A DNA stretch of 64,000 bases, taken from contig OX465584.1 in NCBI GenBank assembly GCA_950022655.1, forward strand, positions 2,613,694 to 2,677,693, read 5' to 3'. The translations under genes were made by a program, and so were the position numbers. The stretch is from Alentia gelatinosa (taxonomy: Eukaryota > Annelida > Polychaeta > Phyllodocida > Polynoidae). The notes below the pieces were generated by a model, which ran no database searches, was not told the DNA's origin, and saw only the letters and a list, made by a program, of their open reading frames with translations. Positions 1-10,318 of this stretch are shown here, piece after piece. Position 1 is the first letter of the stretch, and every line of letters starts with the position of its first letter.

Positions 1-295
1 GGATAGAGTTTCATTCTCTTATTGGTTATTGCGTCTAACTCTTATTATTCTCTTATTGGTTATTAGGGAATAAAGTTACATTTTATCGTCGGTTTTTGTA
101 TCTGGGGAATAGAATTCAATTGATAATACAGTAATACAGTATCATTCTCTTATAGGTTATTGTGGCTAGGTAATAGAGTATCATTCTCTTATAGGTTATT
201 GTGTCAATGTAATAGAGTATCATTCTCTTATCGGTTATTGTGTCAAGGTAATAGAGTATCATTCTCTTATCAGTTATTGTGTCCAGGCAATAAAG
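1..295. repeat. 39-bp minisatellite, decaying at its left side
   Basis: Copies containing ATAGAGTATCATTCTCTTAT followed by a GGTTATTG block recur with an exact 39-bp spacing (starts near 171, 210 and 249). More diverged copies lie at 1-120. No coding exon is visible here. The array probably continues to the left of the window. Confidence 0.85.
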
Positions 296-495
296 TTACA
301 GATACAGAGATGGCAGCTTTCCACTTTTATCTGGAATTCGTAAGACGGCCACTGGCTGCGCCCTCGTGTCTTAACCTGCTCAAGTCGTTGATCAAGGAGA
401 CTGTCATTAAACATTAGGACACGAATCTACTTTGAGAACTTCTCCGAGCCCCCGACATGTCGAGGACTCGGCGCTGAGTAGTGGTGAGGGGTGGG
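296..495 (+). mobile_element. Fragment of the TIR element family, then unique sequence
   Basis: At about 308-345 a stretch reads CAGAGATGGCAGCTTTCCAC, matching the left end of the dispersed inverted-repeat element described at 4806-5684. The rest, to 495, shows nothing recognisable. Confidence 0.45.
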
Positions 496-1673
496 CCGGG
501 CACTGAGACCAGTCTGCATGGTGTGACCACGTTACGGCTCACTACACAGCGGGGTGGGCACTGAGACCAGTCTGCATGGTGTGACCACGTTACGGCTCAC
601 TACACAGCGGGGTGGGCCGGGCACTGAGACCAGTCTGCATGGTGTGACCACGTTACGGCTCACTACACAGCGGGGTGGGCCGGGCACTGAGACCAGTCTG
701 CATGGTGTGACCACGTTACGGCTCACTACACAGCGGGGTAGGCCGGGCACTGAGACCAGTCTGCATGGTGTGACCACGTTACGGCTCACTACACAGCGGG
801 GTGGGCCGGGCACTGAGACCAGTCTGCATGGTGTGACCACGTTACGGCTCACTACACAGCGGGGTGGGCACTGAGACCAGTCTGCATGGTGTGACCACGT
901 TACGGCTCACTACACAGCGGGGTGGGCTGGGCACTGAGACCAGTCTGCATGGTGTGACCACGTTACGGCTCACTACACAGCGGGGTGGGCCGGGCACTGA
1001 GACCAGTCTGCATGGTGTGACCACGTTACGGCTCACTACACAGCGGGGTGGGCTGGGCACTGAGACCAGTCTGCATGGTGTGACCACGTTACGGCTCACT
1101 ACACAGCGGGGTGGGCCGGGCACTGAGACCAGTCTGCATGGTGTGACCACGTGACGGCTCACTACACAGCGGGGTGGGCCGGGCACTGAGACCAGTCTGC
1201 ATGGTGTGACCACGTTACGGCTCACTACACAGCGGGGTGGGCCGGGCACTGAGACCAGTCTGCATGGTGTGACCACGTTACGGCTCACTACACAGCGGGC
1301 TGGGCCGGGCACTGAGACCAGTCTGCATGGTGTGACCACGTTACGGCTCACTACACAGCGGGGTGGGCCGGGCACTGAGACCAGTCTGCATGGTGTGACC
1401 ACGTTACGGCTCACTACACAGCGGGGTGGGCCGGGCACTGAGACCAGTCTGCATGGTGTGACCACGTTACGGCTCACTACACAGCGGGGTGGGCCGGGCA
1501 CTGAGACCAGTCTGCATGGTGTGACCACGTTACGGCTCACTACACAGCGGGGTGGGCTGGGCACTGAGACCAGTCTGCATGGTGTGACCACGTTACGGCT
1601 CACTACACAGCGGGGTGGGCTGGGCACTGAGACCAGTCTGCATGGTGCGACCACGTTACGGCTCACTACACAG
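496..1673. repeat. 63-bp minisatellite, about 19 copies
   Basis: The unit carries CACTGAGACCAGTCTGCATG and ACGTTACGGCTCACTACACA. Spacing is 63 bp, with some 58-bp units lacking one CCGGG block. Because 63 is a multiple of three, long open frames run through the array on both strands. They encode only the 21-residue repeat and are not genes. Confidence 0.95.
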
Positions 1674-2790
1674 CGCACACCCGCTCCGCATAGGGAAAGT
1701 AAGACTCAGCCCCAACAAGCGGGGCGACAACCCCCACACAACAAACACCGCCCAGCGCGCCGCGCCTCGCTGAGGGCCGGCGGGGGGGAGGGGGGGGGGG
1801 TCTTTGTCTTGTAGAATATATTGTACGTGTTCCGTGTGTGTTTGTCCGGCTGTCACCCCTCCCCCCCCCCCCCCTACACACACGCGCACATGCACGCGCC
1901 GCCTCTGGCACACCTCACCCGCCGCCCGCCGTGCCAACCCCGGCCAGCACCGCTCCCCAGCCCGCCCCCCACGCCCGCACCACCTGCTTGGGAAAATGTC
2001 TGCCGATTTTCCCACGCTTCCCCCATGCGCCGCCCCGCGCGTCTCCTCTGTCTCCCCGCGCCCCCTCAGTGTGTACTCACCCCCCCCCCCCTCCACTCAC
2101 GACCACCAGCCCGCCTACCGTCCGGGGGCGGGGGGGGGGGGGGTGATTACGGTAAATGCACCCCCCCCCCCGCCCGCCACTCTACCAGTGCACATGGCGT
2201 ATGCGGAATAAATTCGCGGCGTTTTAAATTTGGAGGAGGTTTATTTGTAGAGTTCTGGTCGATACTTCACGGTCTGAATGGCGCCTCGTTAATGTAGACG
2301 GGGAGGGGGAGGGGGGGTGCCTGGAATCCCCCCCCCCCCCGGTTTGCCGTGACTCTGGTTCCGGGCACGGACTGGTCGCCGACACCCCGCCCTCTGTGGG
2401 CGCCGACACCCCGCCCTCTCTGAGTCTCCGTCCATTCAAAACAAAGCCAGAATAATAACATGAGATTCCTTTTGGTAGTTGGCTAAAGTTGAAAATGGTT
2501 CTGGGGAGAGAATGAATTAGACGTCTGTGATGGTGGTTGTTTGTGATCGTGTGTCAGTGTCGACTGAGTGAGTGATTTATAAGAGGATCTGTGATCACAG
2601 CTCACACACACACGGACACACACTCTTACACTCGTATAGGCACACTCTCACACACTCACCCCCCCCCCCCCCCCCCCCACACCCTCTCAGCGTGACGGGG
2701 CCGGGAATCGATGCGGGGTTTGGCGGGAGGCGGACTAACCTAGAATCACAGAGTGTGTGGTGTCGGCCGCTCATGCTAATCCACAATACA
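1674..2790. other. GC-rich low-complexity stretch with poly-G and poly-C tracts
   Basis: Several uninterrupted runs of G or C (about 1785-1800, 1859-1874, 2080-2091, 2131-2142, 2161-2172, 2329-2340, 2660-2678) are separated by CA-rich and proline-codon-like sequence. No splice-bounded open frame is convincing. Nothing further is supported. Confidence 0.6.
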
Positions 2791-2794
2791 AGCC

Positions 2795-2985
2795 TCACCC
2801 CCATGTTAGAGATGTTTAGGGGGGCCGCATGTTAGACATGTTTAGGGGGGCCGCATGTTAGACATGTTTAGGGGGTGCAGCACGTTAGACATGTTTAGGG
2901 GGTGCAGCACGTTAGACATGTTTAGGGGGTGCAGCACGTTAGACATGTTTAGGGGGCAGCATGTTATACATATTTAGGGGGTGTG
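2795..2985. repeat. About 30-bp minisatellite, six copies
   Basis: Units contain TTAGACATGTTTAGGGGG followed by GCAGCACG or CCGCATG. Copies diverge at the right end into TTATACATATTTAGG. Confidence 0.85.
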
Positions 2986-3496
2986 TATAATGGGAGTGTT
3001 GGTTATATGCAAAGATGTCAGAAGTCCACAGTTCCATCGAAATCATGGCATTCATTTTCAGTTTATTCATTTCTCTCTCCTTGTGTAGACCGTGTATTGT
3101 AAGAATCCTGCCATGTCCACACCAATAAGCCAGTGGTATGAATAGATCCACACGGGTCCTCAGGCCCGATACTGACCAGCACTCCACCTAGTGTCCAACG
3201 ACAGGAGATAATCATTAGAGGACTGTCAATAAGTAAATAAAATGGCTTTTTTGTGATAATTGTTGATATCATGATAAGGAAACATCATTGCTGAGCCTGC
3301 AGTGATGCCTTTCTCGGTGTTTCGTTGGGTAAAGACGGCCCTGTGCGTACAGCGTCGGTCCGTAATTACTGAACGCAACACCTTGAAGGTCCATCATTAT
3401 GGGGTCAGTAACATGATCCCTCATGGGTACCTCCACAATATCACTTACACTTGGGGTATGTGGTTTCAGATTTGTAATGTAATGTTGCAGTTAGTG
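2986..3496. other. Unique sequence, nothing recognised
   Basis: Mixed-composition sequence without tandem structure, convincing exon or known element. Short open frames here lack splice signals or protein-like composition. Confidence 0.5.
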
Positions 3497-3880
3497 TCCA
3501 TAGCGACATATCGGTACGGTATCTATAGCAACATAACGGAACACTGAATATCCATAGCAACATAACAGTACAGTATCTATAGCAACATTACAGTACAGTG
3601 AGTATCTATAGCAACATTACGGTACAGTATCTATAGCAACATTACGGTACAGTGAGTATCTGTAGCAACATAACGGTACAGTATCTATAGCAACATTACG
3701 GTACAGTGAGTATTTATAGCAACATAATGGTACAGTATCTATTCTATAGCAACATTACGGTACAGTGAGTGTCTATAGCAACATAACAGTACAGTGAGTA
3801 TCTATAGCAACATAATGGTACAGTCAGTATCTATAGCAACATAAAGGTACAGTATCTATAGTAACATAACGGTACAATGA
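3497..3880. repeat. 24-30-bp minisatellite, variable unit length
   Basis: Repeated TATCTATAGCAACAT plus ACGGTACAG, with or without a GTGAG insertion, gives alternating short and long units. About 14 copies. Confidence 0.85.
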
Positions 3881-4085
3881 GCTTCTCATACCATGTCTAT
3901 ATGGTGTGGGAAGTAAAAGAACTCTCACCTCGGTAAATGTGTAGGGGTGAGATTTCTACCTTAATTCCTCTCATAGATTCGGTCAAACCCAAAGTAAGTC
4001 TAATAGAACAAATTGGACGTTAAACTACCCAAACAAACAAAACTTTACATGAGTTAATATTTGAAGCCTTCACTTGAGATGTAAT
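3881..4085 (+). mobile_element. Dispersed repeat family 2, copy 1
   Basis: Shares a long collinear stretch with 8455-8700: TTCTCATACCATGTCTAT, GGTGTGGGAAGTA, ACTCTCACC, GTGAGATTTCTACCT, GTCAAACCCAAAGT, GTCTAATAGAACA, TTGGACGTTAAACTACCC. Two copies this similar 4.5 kb apart imply an interspersed element. Ends and class are not defined. Confidence 0.75.
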
Positions 4086-4496
4086 ATATTTGTGACTGGG
4101 TTTGATAATTGGCGTTGCTGAGAGAACCAGGTAGGTCTCCACTCGGCTCATTGATAGACTGGCTGCACCTCGGTGTAGACGGGAAGCTAGCGGCTTCTAA
4201 TCTATCGCCTAGTCGGGTACACGGCGCGGCTCTAGTTGTAGGTTAGCACTTCTTGTTGTCTGTGACCTAGAAAACGCGACCCGCCGCCCCGAGCCCTGTT
4301 GGTACAGTTCCCAAGGAAAGAGGGCCGCAGCGAGGAGGTGGGGGGGGGGGGGGGGGCTGCACCGGGGTGGGAACGGGAACGCCGGCCCCGCTGGTTACCC
4401 CCGCCCCGCCTGCTTTTGTACGTCTCGGTTTCCCTGAGTACGACGGGAACCAGCGAACGGTGGGAAAAGATTGCGAGGGGACTTGGCGAGAGGTGA
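4086..4496. other. Unique, GC-rich at right, with a poly-G tract
   Basis: No gene is seen. A G-run near 4339-4356 sits in a GC-rich segment that grades into the following array. Confidence 0.5.
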
Positions 4497-4805
4497 GAGG
4501 CAGGGTGAGGGCAGTAAGCGGTGAATATAAGGGCAGCTGAGAGCGGACTGAGGGCAGTAGGCGGTGAATATAAGGGCAGGGGCTGAGGGCAGTAGGCGGT
4601 GAATATAAGGCCAGCTGGCTGAGGGCAGTAGGCGGTGACTATAAGGGCAGCTGAGAGCGGGGTGAGGGCAGTAAGCGGTGAATATAAGGGCAGCTGAGAG
4701 CGGGGTGAGGGCAGTAGGCGGTGAATATAAGGGCAGGGTGAGGGCTGAGGGCAGTAGGCGGTGAATATAAGGGCAGGGGCTGAGGGCAGTAGGCGGTGAA
4801 TATAA
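4497..4805. repeat. 35-43-bp minisatellite, left part of an interrupted array
   Basis: Units contain GAGGGCAGTAGGCGGTGAAT and ATAAGGGCAG with a variable GCTGAGAGCGG spacer. The array stops exactly at the left end of an inserted transposon and resumes at 5685. Confidence 0.9.
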
Positions 4806-5684
4806 CAGGGATGCCAGTTTTCAATGTTTCCATTGAAATTCATGTTTTCGTTTTCAGTGAATAAAAAGTCGTTTTCCTTGAATAATATTGACAAAAAAAT
4901 TCTAAATTACCCAAGTCAACCAAAGGCCATGTTACCAACACTGAACATGCCCACATATCCATGTAGAAATTGAAATCTTTCCCCTGATGCCTTGAAATCC
5001 TCACTCACTGAGCCCCCCCTCATACCCTTAGCCCCACGCCGTTGCTGTTTTCAAGGTTCTCCCATCTCCCAGTCCCCTGTGAGCAGCAGTTCAATCGGAC
5101 TAAGGGATTGAAAACAGACAATGGCTCTGATTGGTCAAAATTCAGTCACAAGGTTTATTAATGGTAGGCCTAACTAAACCCAACTTTGTGTGTAAAATAT
5201 TATACATTTTGTAATTAATAAACCATTCAGAGTTTCATGATTAAAATTTCTGAAAAAGAGTCTTTCATATTTCTAAATTTGAATAATTTACTGCTGAGAC
5301 CGACCCATGTGGTGCTTGTTATGGAGGTCGCCATCTTGCATTAGCAGACAGAGGAACTGCAGACATGGTAATTCTCTAAAGATGGTATGTAATCACAGTT
5401 TCAGCTGAATAATGTAGGTAATTATCACACATATCTTGTAACTAATGTAGTGTTTTTATTGTTGAATTCACCATAATTTTCCACATAGAGACAGTGAGCG
5501 ATAATAGGGGACGTTGGAAAACGCCGCGAAATGCGTAGATAGTAAGATACATCGGAATGTATAAAACTTATCTGGGGGGGGGGGGGGGGGGTCTTGTTGG
5601 CCTAGGAATCAGCTACTCCCATTCTCCCTGTATTGCCTTACAGAATATTTCAATGTTTTCTTCTGACTCCAACTGGCATCCCTG
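4806..5684. mobile_element. Complete 879-bp non-autonomous DNA transposon with 14-bp TIRs
   Basis: The left end CAGGGATGCCAGTT (4806-4819) is the exact reverse complement of the right end AACTGGCATCCCTG (5671-5684). Both ends are flanked by ATATAA (4800-4805 and 5685-5690), a 6-bp direct duplication. The flanking sequence joins back into one unit of the host minisatellite, so the insertion history is readable. There is no transposase frame inside. The interior holds a poly-G tract near 5574-5590. CAGGG ends resemble several cut-and-paste superfamilies, but a 6-bp duplication does not match the 8 bp typical of hAT, so the superfamily is left open. Confidence 0.88.
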
Positions 5685-5893
5685 ATATAAGGGTAGGGGC
5701 TGAGGGCAGAGTGGAGGGCAGGGAGTGAGGGCTGAGGGCAGGGAGTGAGGGCTGAGGGCTGAGTGGAGGGCAGAGTGGAGGGCAGAGTGGAGGGCTGAGT
5801 GGAGGGCAGGGAGTGAGGGCTGAGTGGAGGGCAGAGTGGAGGGCAGAGTGGAGGGCAGAGTGGAGGGCAGAGTGGAGGGCAGAGTGGAGGGCG
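5685..5893. repeat. Right part of the interrupted array, turning into a 12-bp array
   Basis: Starts ATATAAGGGTAGGGGCTGAG, the continuation of the array broken at 4805. It then becomes tandem 12-mers GAGTGGAGGGCA, with some GAGTGAGGGCTG blocks. Confidence 0.85.
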
Positions 5894-6345
5894 GCGGCCC
5901 ACACAGGCGCCCAGACGGGGCCTCGCGGCCGGACACTCGGCGGCCGAGAGAAGATCACTCCAGGGGCTGGGAGGTTTTAAAAAGGTGTGCCATCTCTCGG
6001 CGCCCATCCCCGTCTCTGTTCTCCGTGCGGGTGTTCGCCTTCACTCCGCGCTACACGGGACCCCTGCCTCCACGCTGAGACTGCGGGACAGTGAGGAGCA
6101 GACATAACACAACACCCGCGTCAACCTGGACGTACACACAGTGCAGATACACGTTCAGAAACACTGTACACATGAGGTGACTGAAAGCTCACTTTGTACA
6201 ACTCCGTACTGGATAAGGTATTCTAAGTACTATTATATGATATTAAACTATACTGACACACTCGTGTAGGGGAAACCTGGTGAAGTGATACTGGAGACGG
6301 TATCTCTGGTACTATGACTTGTGGCCCTGTTAAGTTTTATTTCTG
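5894..6345. other. GC-rich patch followed by unique sequence
   Basis: 5885-6075 is CpG-rich and holds TTTTAAAAAGG near 5975, which could pass for a weak TATA-like element. No start codon with a good downstream exon follows, so I do not call a promoter. 6076-6345 is featureless. Confidence 0.4.
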
Positions 6346-6675
6346 TCCCATCCACAAAGCCAGTACAAACTCAAACATTGACAACGGACTTGTAACACTA
6401 TGTCCTGAGTGGTGTTGCGTTGACCCGGTGATGACCTTGGGCTGCCCCGTTTGACCTTCACCCCTCCCGAGGCCGGTCAGAACACCTCGTGCTGGTCTCG
6501 TGGTGCCCAGTGCCCGTCCACACGGTCAGAGAGAGCCTCCACACTGTCAGGAGAACCAGACATCCCTATCGGCCCCGTGTTATGGTGACCTGTGATGACT
6601 TCGTGTCTCATCCACAGGCCATTAAGAACATCAACATTGACAACAGACCTGCAACAGTGGTTTTTGTTTGATGTA
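6346..6675 (+). repeat. Diverged repeats, each with a splice-acceptor-like CATCCACAG
   Basis: Three related segments start near 6346 (CCCATCCACAAAGC), 6607 (CTCATCCACAGGCC) and 6728 (CCCATCAACAGGTC). Each is followed by AACATTGACAAC or a close relative. They resemble a pyrimidine/AG acceptor followed by the same short sequence, but no protein-like frame follows. Confidence 0.45.
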
Positions 6676-6980
6676 AGATTGACCTTGTATTGACCTTGTA
6701 ATGACCTTGTGATTACCCTTTTCCGTGTCCCATCAACAGGTCATCAAGAACATGATCATTGATAATAGACATTATCACATATAACATTGATTTGGGTTTG
6801 ATGCGAAGTTGACCTTGTAGCGACCTTGTGATGACCCTGTAATGACCTTGTGATATCCCTGAAATGACCTTGTCGTGACCTTGTCATGACCTTGTGATGT
6901 CCCTGTAATGGCCTTGTGATGACCTTGTGATGACCCCGTAATGACCTTGTGATGACCTTGTGATGACCTTGTACTGACCT
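6676..6980. repeat. 11-bp array of TGACCTTGTGA: tandem nuclear-receptor half sites in DR5 spacing
   Basis: TGACCTTG occurs about twelve times between 6681 and 6975, mostly with an 11-bp period and interrupted by ATCCC or ACCCT variants. TGACCT is the reverse complement of AGGTCA. CAAGGTCA is the extended monomer site of ERR/NR5A/ROR-type receptors. TGACCT-N5-TGACCT is the DR5 geometry used by RAR/RXR. The array ends less than 25 bp before the exon A acceptor, so it is intronic if exon A is internal. Confidence 0.8.
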
Positions 6981-6999
6981 CGTCTCCTCTCCGTCACAG

Positions 7000-7615
7000 G
7001 GCCAGTATGGATACACGATCGGGGCGGCGTTAGAGCGGGACCCGAGTACGCTGGTACACTATGGGAGCAGCGCGGGGCTGGCGGCCGTGCAGCCCGCCTA
7101 CATCCCGCTGGTGACGGAGCTGCCGCACGCCCCGGCCGCGCCCGGGTCGCACACGGTGCAGGCCAGCACGGTGCACGTGCCCACCCATGGCGCCCCCAAG
7201 GAGGAGGCGACGCCGCCCGCCACCAGGGCCCGCCACCCGTACGTGAATGGGCACATGGCGGAGACGGGAGGCGGCGGCTTCCACGAACTGCCGGTCGACC
7301 TGAGTCGGCCCGCCAAGCTGGGCGGCGGCCCCGCGCTGACGCCGCCCGCCGGCCTCCTCAACGGGCTGGGGGGCGGGGCCATGCAGAACGGCCACGCCCC
7401 CCACGGCCACCACCACCACCCGCACCACCATGGTCACCACCACCACCACCACCACCACCACCATCACCAACAACAACAACAACAACACCAACAACACCCG
7501 GGCAAGGCCCACAGAGACTATGACAATAACGATCCCACCATCGGATCGTACAACCACAGTAACGGAGGGGGCGCCCCGGCCCCCCACCCGGGGGCCCTGA
7601 CCTCACGGATTATGG
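7000..7615 (+). CDS. Exon A: coding exon of a His/Gln-rich regulator-like protein with a PVDLS motif
   Basis: This exon encodes 205 residues plus one base. The acceptor is a pyrimidine-rich CTCCTCTCCGTCACAG ending at 6999. The donor GTATGT starts at 7616, giving phase 0 entry and phase 1 exit. The frame is open throughout and strongly GC-ending. It reads GQYGYTIGAALERDPSTLVH at the start, has PVDLS at residues about 98-102, then poly-His (about 136-156, with breaks) and poly-Gln, and closes with a Gly/Pro-rich tail ending TSRIM. PxDLS is the known docking motif for the corepressor CtBP. Together with poly-His/poly-Gln this suggests a transcriptional regulator in the nucleus, which is inference. 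No folded domain is seen and I do not recognise the family. Earlier exons would lie upstream of the window. Its phase 1 exit fits exon B at 27811, giving an intron of about 20 kb that contains the 18055 promoter. Confidence 0.8.
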
Positions 7616-8391
7616 GTATGTATGCCGGCCTACGTCATTACATCGGGGGTACACGTTTATTTCAGGTTTCTTCTACTCTCTGTTTTTGTAAACTGTCTAG
7701 CAGCATGTTCTAGTTGAGTTACTTCCAGCCAGCCTCGTCTGTCCCTCCCGGTCCGCACTGTGCCGGCCTCGTCTGTCCCTCCCCGTCCACACTGTGCCGG
7801 CCTCGTCTGTCCCTCCCCGTCCGCACTGTGCCGGCCTCGTCTGTCCCTCCCCGTCCGCACTGTGCCGGCCTCGTCTGTCCCTCCCGGTCCGCACTGTGCC
7901 GGCCTCGTCTGTCCCTCCCCGTCCGCACTGTGCCGGCCTCGTCTGTCCCTCCCCGTCCGCACTGTGCCGGCCTCGTCTGTCCCTCCCCTTCCGCACTGTG
8001 CCGGCCTCGTCTGTCCCTCCCCGTCCGCACTGTGCCGGCCTCGTCTGTCCCTCCCCGTCCGCACTGTGCCGGCCTCGTCTGTCCCTCCCCGTCCGCACTG
8101 TGCCGGCCTCGTCTGTCCCTCCCCGTCCGCACTGTGCCGGCCTCGTCTGTCCCTCCCCGTCCGCACTGTGCCGGCCTCGTCTGTCCCTCCCGGTCCGCAC
8201 TGTGGCGGCCTCGTCTGTCCCTCCCAGTCCGCACTGTGGCGGCCTCGTCTGTCCCTCCCGGTCCCGGTGTGCCGGCCTCGTCTGTCCCTCCCCGTCCGCA
8301 CTGTGCCGGCCTCATCTGTCCCTCCCCGTCCGCACTGTGCCGGCCTTGTCTGTCCCTCCCCGTCCGCACTGGGCCGGCCACGTCTTGTTTT
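7616..8391. repeat. 34-bp minisatellite, about 19 copies, starting next to the exon A donor
   Basis: The array proper runs from about 7731 to 8391 with an exact 34-bp unit containing TGCCGGCCTCGTCTGTCCCT and CCCGTCCGCACTG. The first intron bases after the donor (7616-7635) include TGCCGGCCTACGTC, nearly the same 14 bases as the unit, so the seed may have come from the intron start. Long open frames on both strands are pure repeat translation. Confidence 0.9.
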
Positions 8392-8700
8392 CTGCAGCCA
8401 CTTTTCTCTCCCACCTCCAGCAGTGGTAGATTTACTGCTATATCAAAGCCCAGTCCTTCTCATACCATGTCTATGTGGTGTGATGTGCAGCCACCTTTCT
8501 CCTTCATCCCCAGTAGTGGTAGATTTACTGCTATATCAAAGGCCAATCGTTCTCATGTGGTGTGGGAAGTAGAACTCTCACCCCGGTAAATGTGTAAGTG
8601 TGAGATTTCTACCTACATTCATCTCAAAGATTCAGTCAAACCCAAAGTTAGTCTAATAGAACATATTGGACGTTAAACTACCCTAACAAACAAACTAACG
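8392..8700 (+). mobile_element. Dispersed repeat family 2, copy 2, with a local duplication
   Basis: Collinear with 3881-4085 from TTCTCATACCATGTCTAT to TTGGACGTTAAACTACCC. The left part is duplicated: GTGGTAGATTTACTGCTATA occurs twice, about 93 bp apart, each preceded by CAGCCAC and TTTCTC. Confidence 0.75.
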
Positions 8701-9059
8701 ATGGGGAATTATTTGAAATACAAGGACGGTGACCTGTGATTGTCAAACTGAGATAAGTAGTACTCTACATGTACCACAGTCTGTGAAAGTTTGAACAAAA
8801 TGACATTGGTTTTACCAATATGAAATTCTTTTTTTTTTAGATTTTCTCTATATTCTTTTATGATGTTATGATATTTATTTCTCAATAAAAAGCGAGAATG
8901 GTGAGCCCTGTTTTTTTTCAGAAAAGTACAAGTTTATTTCTATCACATTTGGAGATCATCATATTCAATTACCAGGAAACTAAGATGGGTTTTGATTTTT
9001 AAGATAGATTGTCCGATATGCCTTTAATGACCCAAATAAAGTTACAAATGCTACCCTTT
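8701..9059. other. AT-rich unique sequence
   Basis: T-rich runs and no open frame of note. Nothing recognised. Confidence 0.5.
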
Positions 9060-9525
9060 TAAGAAGTATTAGATTCGCCGACTCTCTCTGAGCCCGCGTC
9101 GCGTCGTCTGCTCGCCCGCGTGCCTAGTTGGCGGGCTTGCTGGCAGGTGGCGACACTGCGCCGTGAGCGGGCCGCTCAGTGAGGGCGGCGAGGAGACGGG
9201 GAGAGGCTCCGGCATGTAGCTTCACGCGGCGACACGTCTCACTGATACCAACCGCACTTCACCTTGATGTAATGATATGAAGTGCTGTATATGTAGTGAT
9301 GATATCGCAAACATTGTAACTGAAAAACTCACTGAGGTGAGAGATTGCAATAAAGAACTAAAAAAACAACAACTGCTCACTTCAAGTCACGAAGGATATA
9401 GTCGACCAGCACTCGGGAACAAGCAGTAACAGGACACTGCACCACTCCACAGAGTTACACCTAATAATAAGCGGAAACAGAGTTTGCCATATATGGTCAT
9501 ATGCAAAGTAGTTTGGCACATGAAA
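9060..9525. other. Small CpG-rich patch then AT-rich sequence
   Basis: 9070-9240 is CpG-dense and unlike its AT-rich surroundings. No TATA motif or convincing first exon follows. It could be a fossil promoter or a GC-rich insert. Confidence 0.4.
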
Positions 9526-9770
9526 AGGGAGCGTAAACAAACTTTGAAAGTATATCTCTCTAAAAATTGACAAGCCCAATGTATAGCAACTGCATAACAT
9601 TTTATGTAGAGCAGTACAGACTTTAATGTCCAAGTCCCTGAGCTCAGCATTTGTATCCCATTTGATGGGTTACAAATGCTGTAGGCTGAGGTGTGGTATT
9701 AGACGCGCGGCAGCCTTGGTGGACTTTTTTGCATTGATATACTTCCATAATCAGTTTGTTTACGCTCCCT
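9526..9770. mobile_element. 245-bp foldback element
   Basis: AGGGAGCGTAAACAAACT at 9526-9543 is the exact reverse complement of AGTTTGTTTACGCTCCCT at 9753-9770. Further in, GTATATC near 9550 pairs with GATATAC near 9735. At the centre CAGCATTTGTATCCCAT pairs with GGGTTACAAATGCTG (about 9645-9680). The whole segment is one imperfect palindrome, as expected of a foldback or MITE-like element. It has no coding capacity. Confidence 0.8.
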
Positions 9771-10039
9771 AAAGTGAAACCCTGTTTTCGTGTATCAACT
9801 ATTGAGAATATTAACAATAGCATTTAAACACGCTATCTGGTGGATGTTGGCGGTACTACAGGCTTCAGAGCAAATTTCTCCGTCAAAACGAACACTGTCG
9901 GACACTCCCGCCAACGACGGTCGACGGTCGCCGACACGCCCGTGGGTGTGTTCATATGAGCGGGACAGGTGGGGGGGGGGGGGGGGGAACTCCAACCCGA
10001 CCAAGTCGCTAGGACTATTTGAAATCCAAACTTATTAGA

Positions 10040-10318
10040 ATTCCTGTATATTCTACTTAGGAGATTTAGTCCATTTTCCATTTATCCATGGAAATCCGTA
10101 TTCAGTATATGTAATTACTTTTCCTTGTGTCAAACAAAAATAGGATTGATTGAGCCTCATTCGCACCAATAAAACAGCGGTTTGAACCTCCCCACAGACC
10201 CTCAGCCCCATGCCATGGCCGACAAGGACACGTTATCCAAGTGTTCCGGGTTTCTCTGAGGCAGAAAAATCAACACGAAGAACGTGTCCACCTGTTTCCC
10301 TGACCCAACTGACATGTA
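10040..10318 (+). mobile_element. Partial copy of the TIR element family
   Basis: Shares CCATGGAAATCC, AGCCTCATTCGCACCAATAA, GGTTTGAACCTCCCCACAGA, CCCTCAGCCCCATGCCATGG and TTTCTCTGAGGCAG with the copies at 42.3, 48.7, 49.7 and 50.3 kb. The right end CCCAACTGACATG matches the right end of the 4806 element with decay. GGTTTGAACCTCC resembles an RNA polymerase III B box, so a tRNA-derived segment may be part of the body. Confidence 0.75.

Noticed and set aside
496..1814. Overlapping open frames on both strands with 21-residue repeats
   Set aside because: Explained by a 63-bp unit without stops; no exon signals.
1674..2297. Proline/histidine-rich overlapping frames near 1.8-2.3 kb
   Set aside because: Driven by poly-C and CA tracts; no splice sites and no protein-like variety.
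7087..7713. Exon A treated as an open frame ending at 7713
   Set aside because: The sequence after 7615 loses coding character exactly at GTATGT, so the extension is intron read-through.
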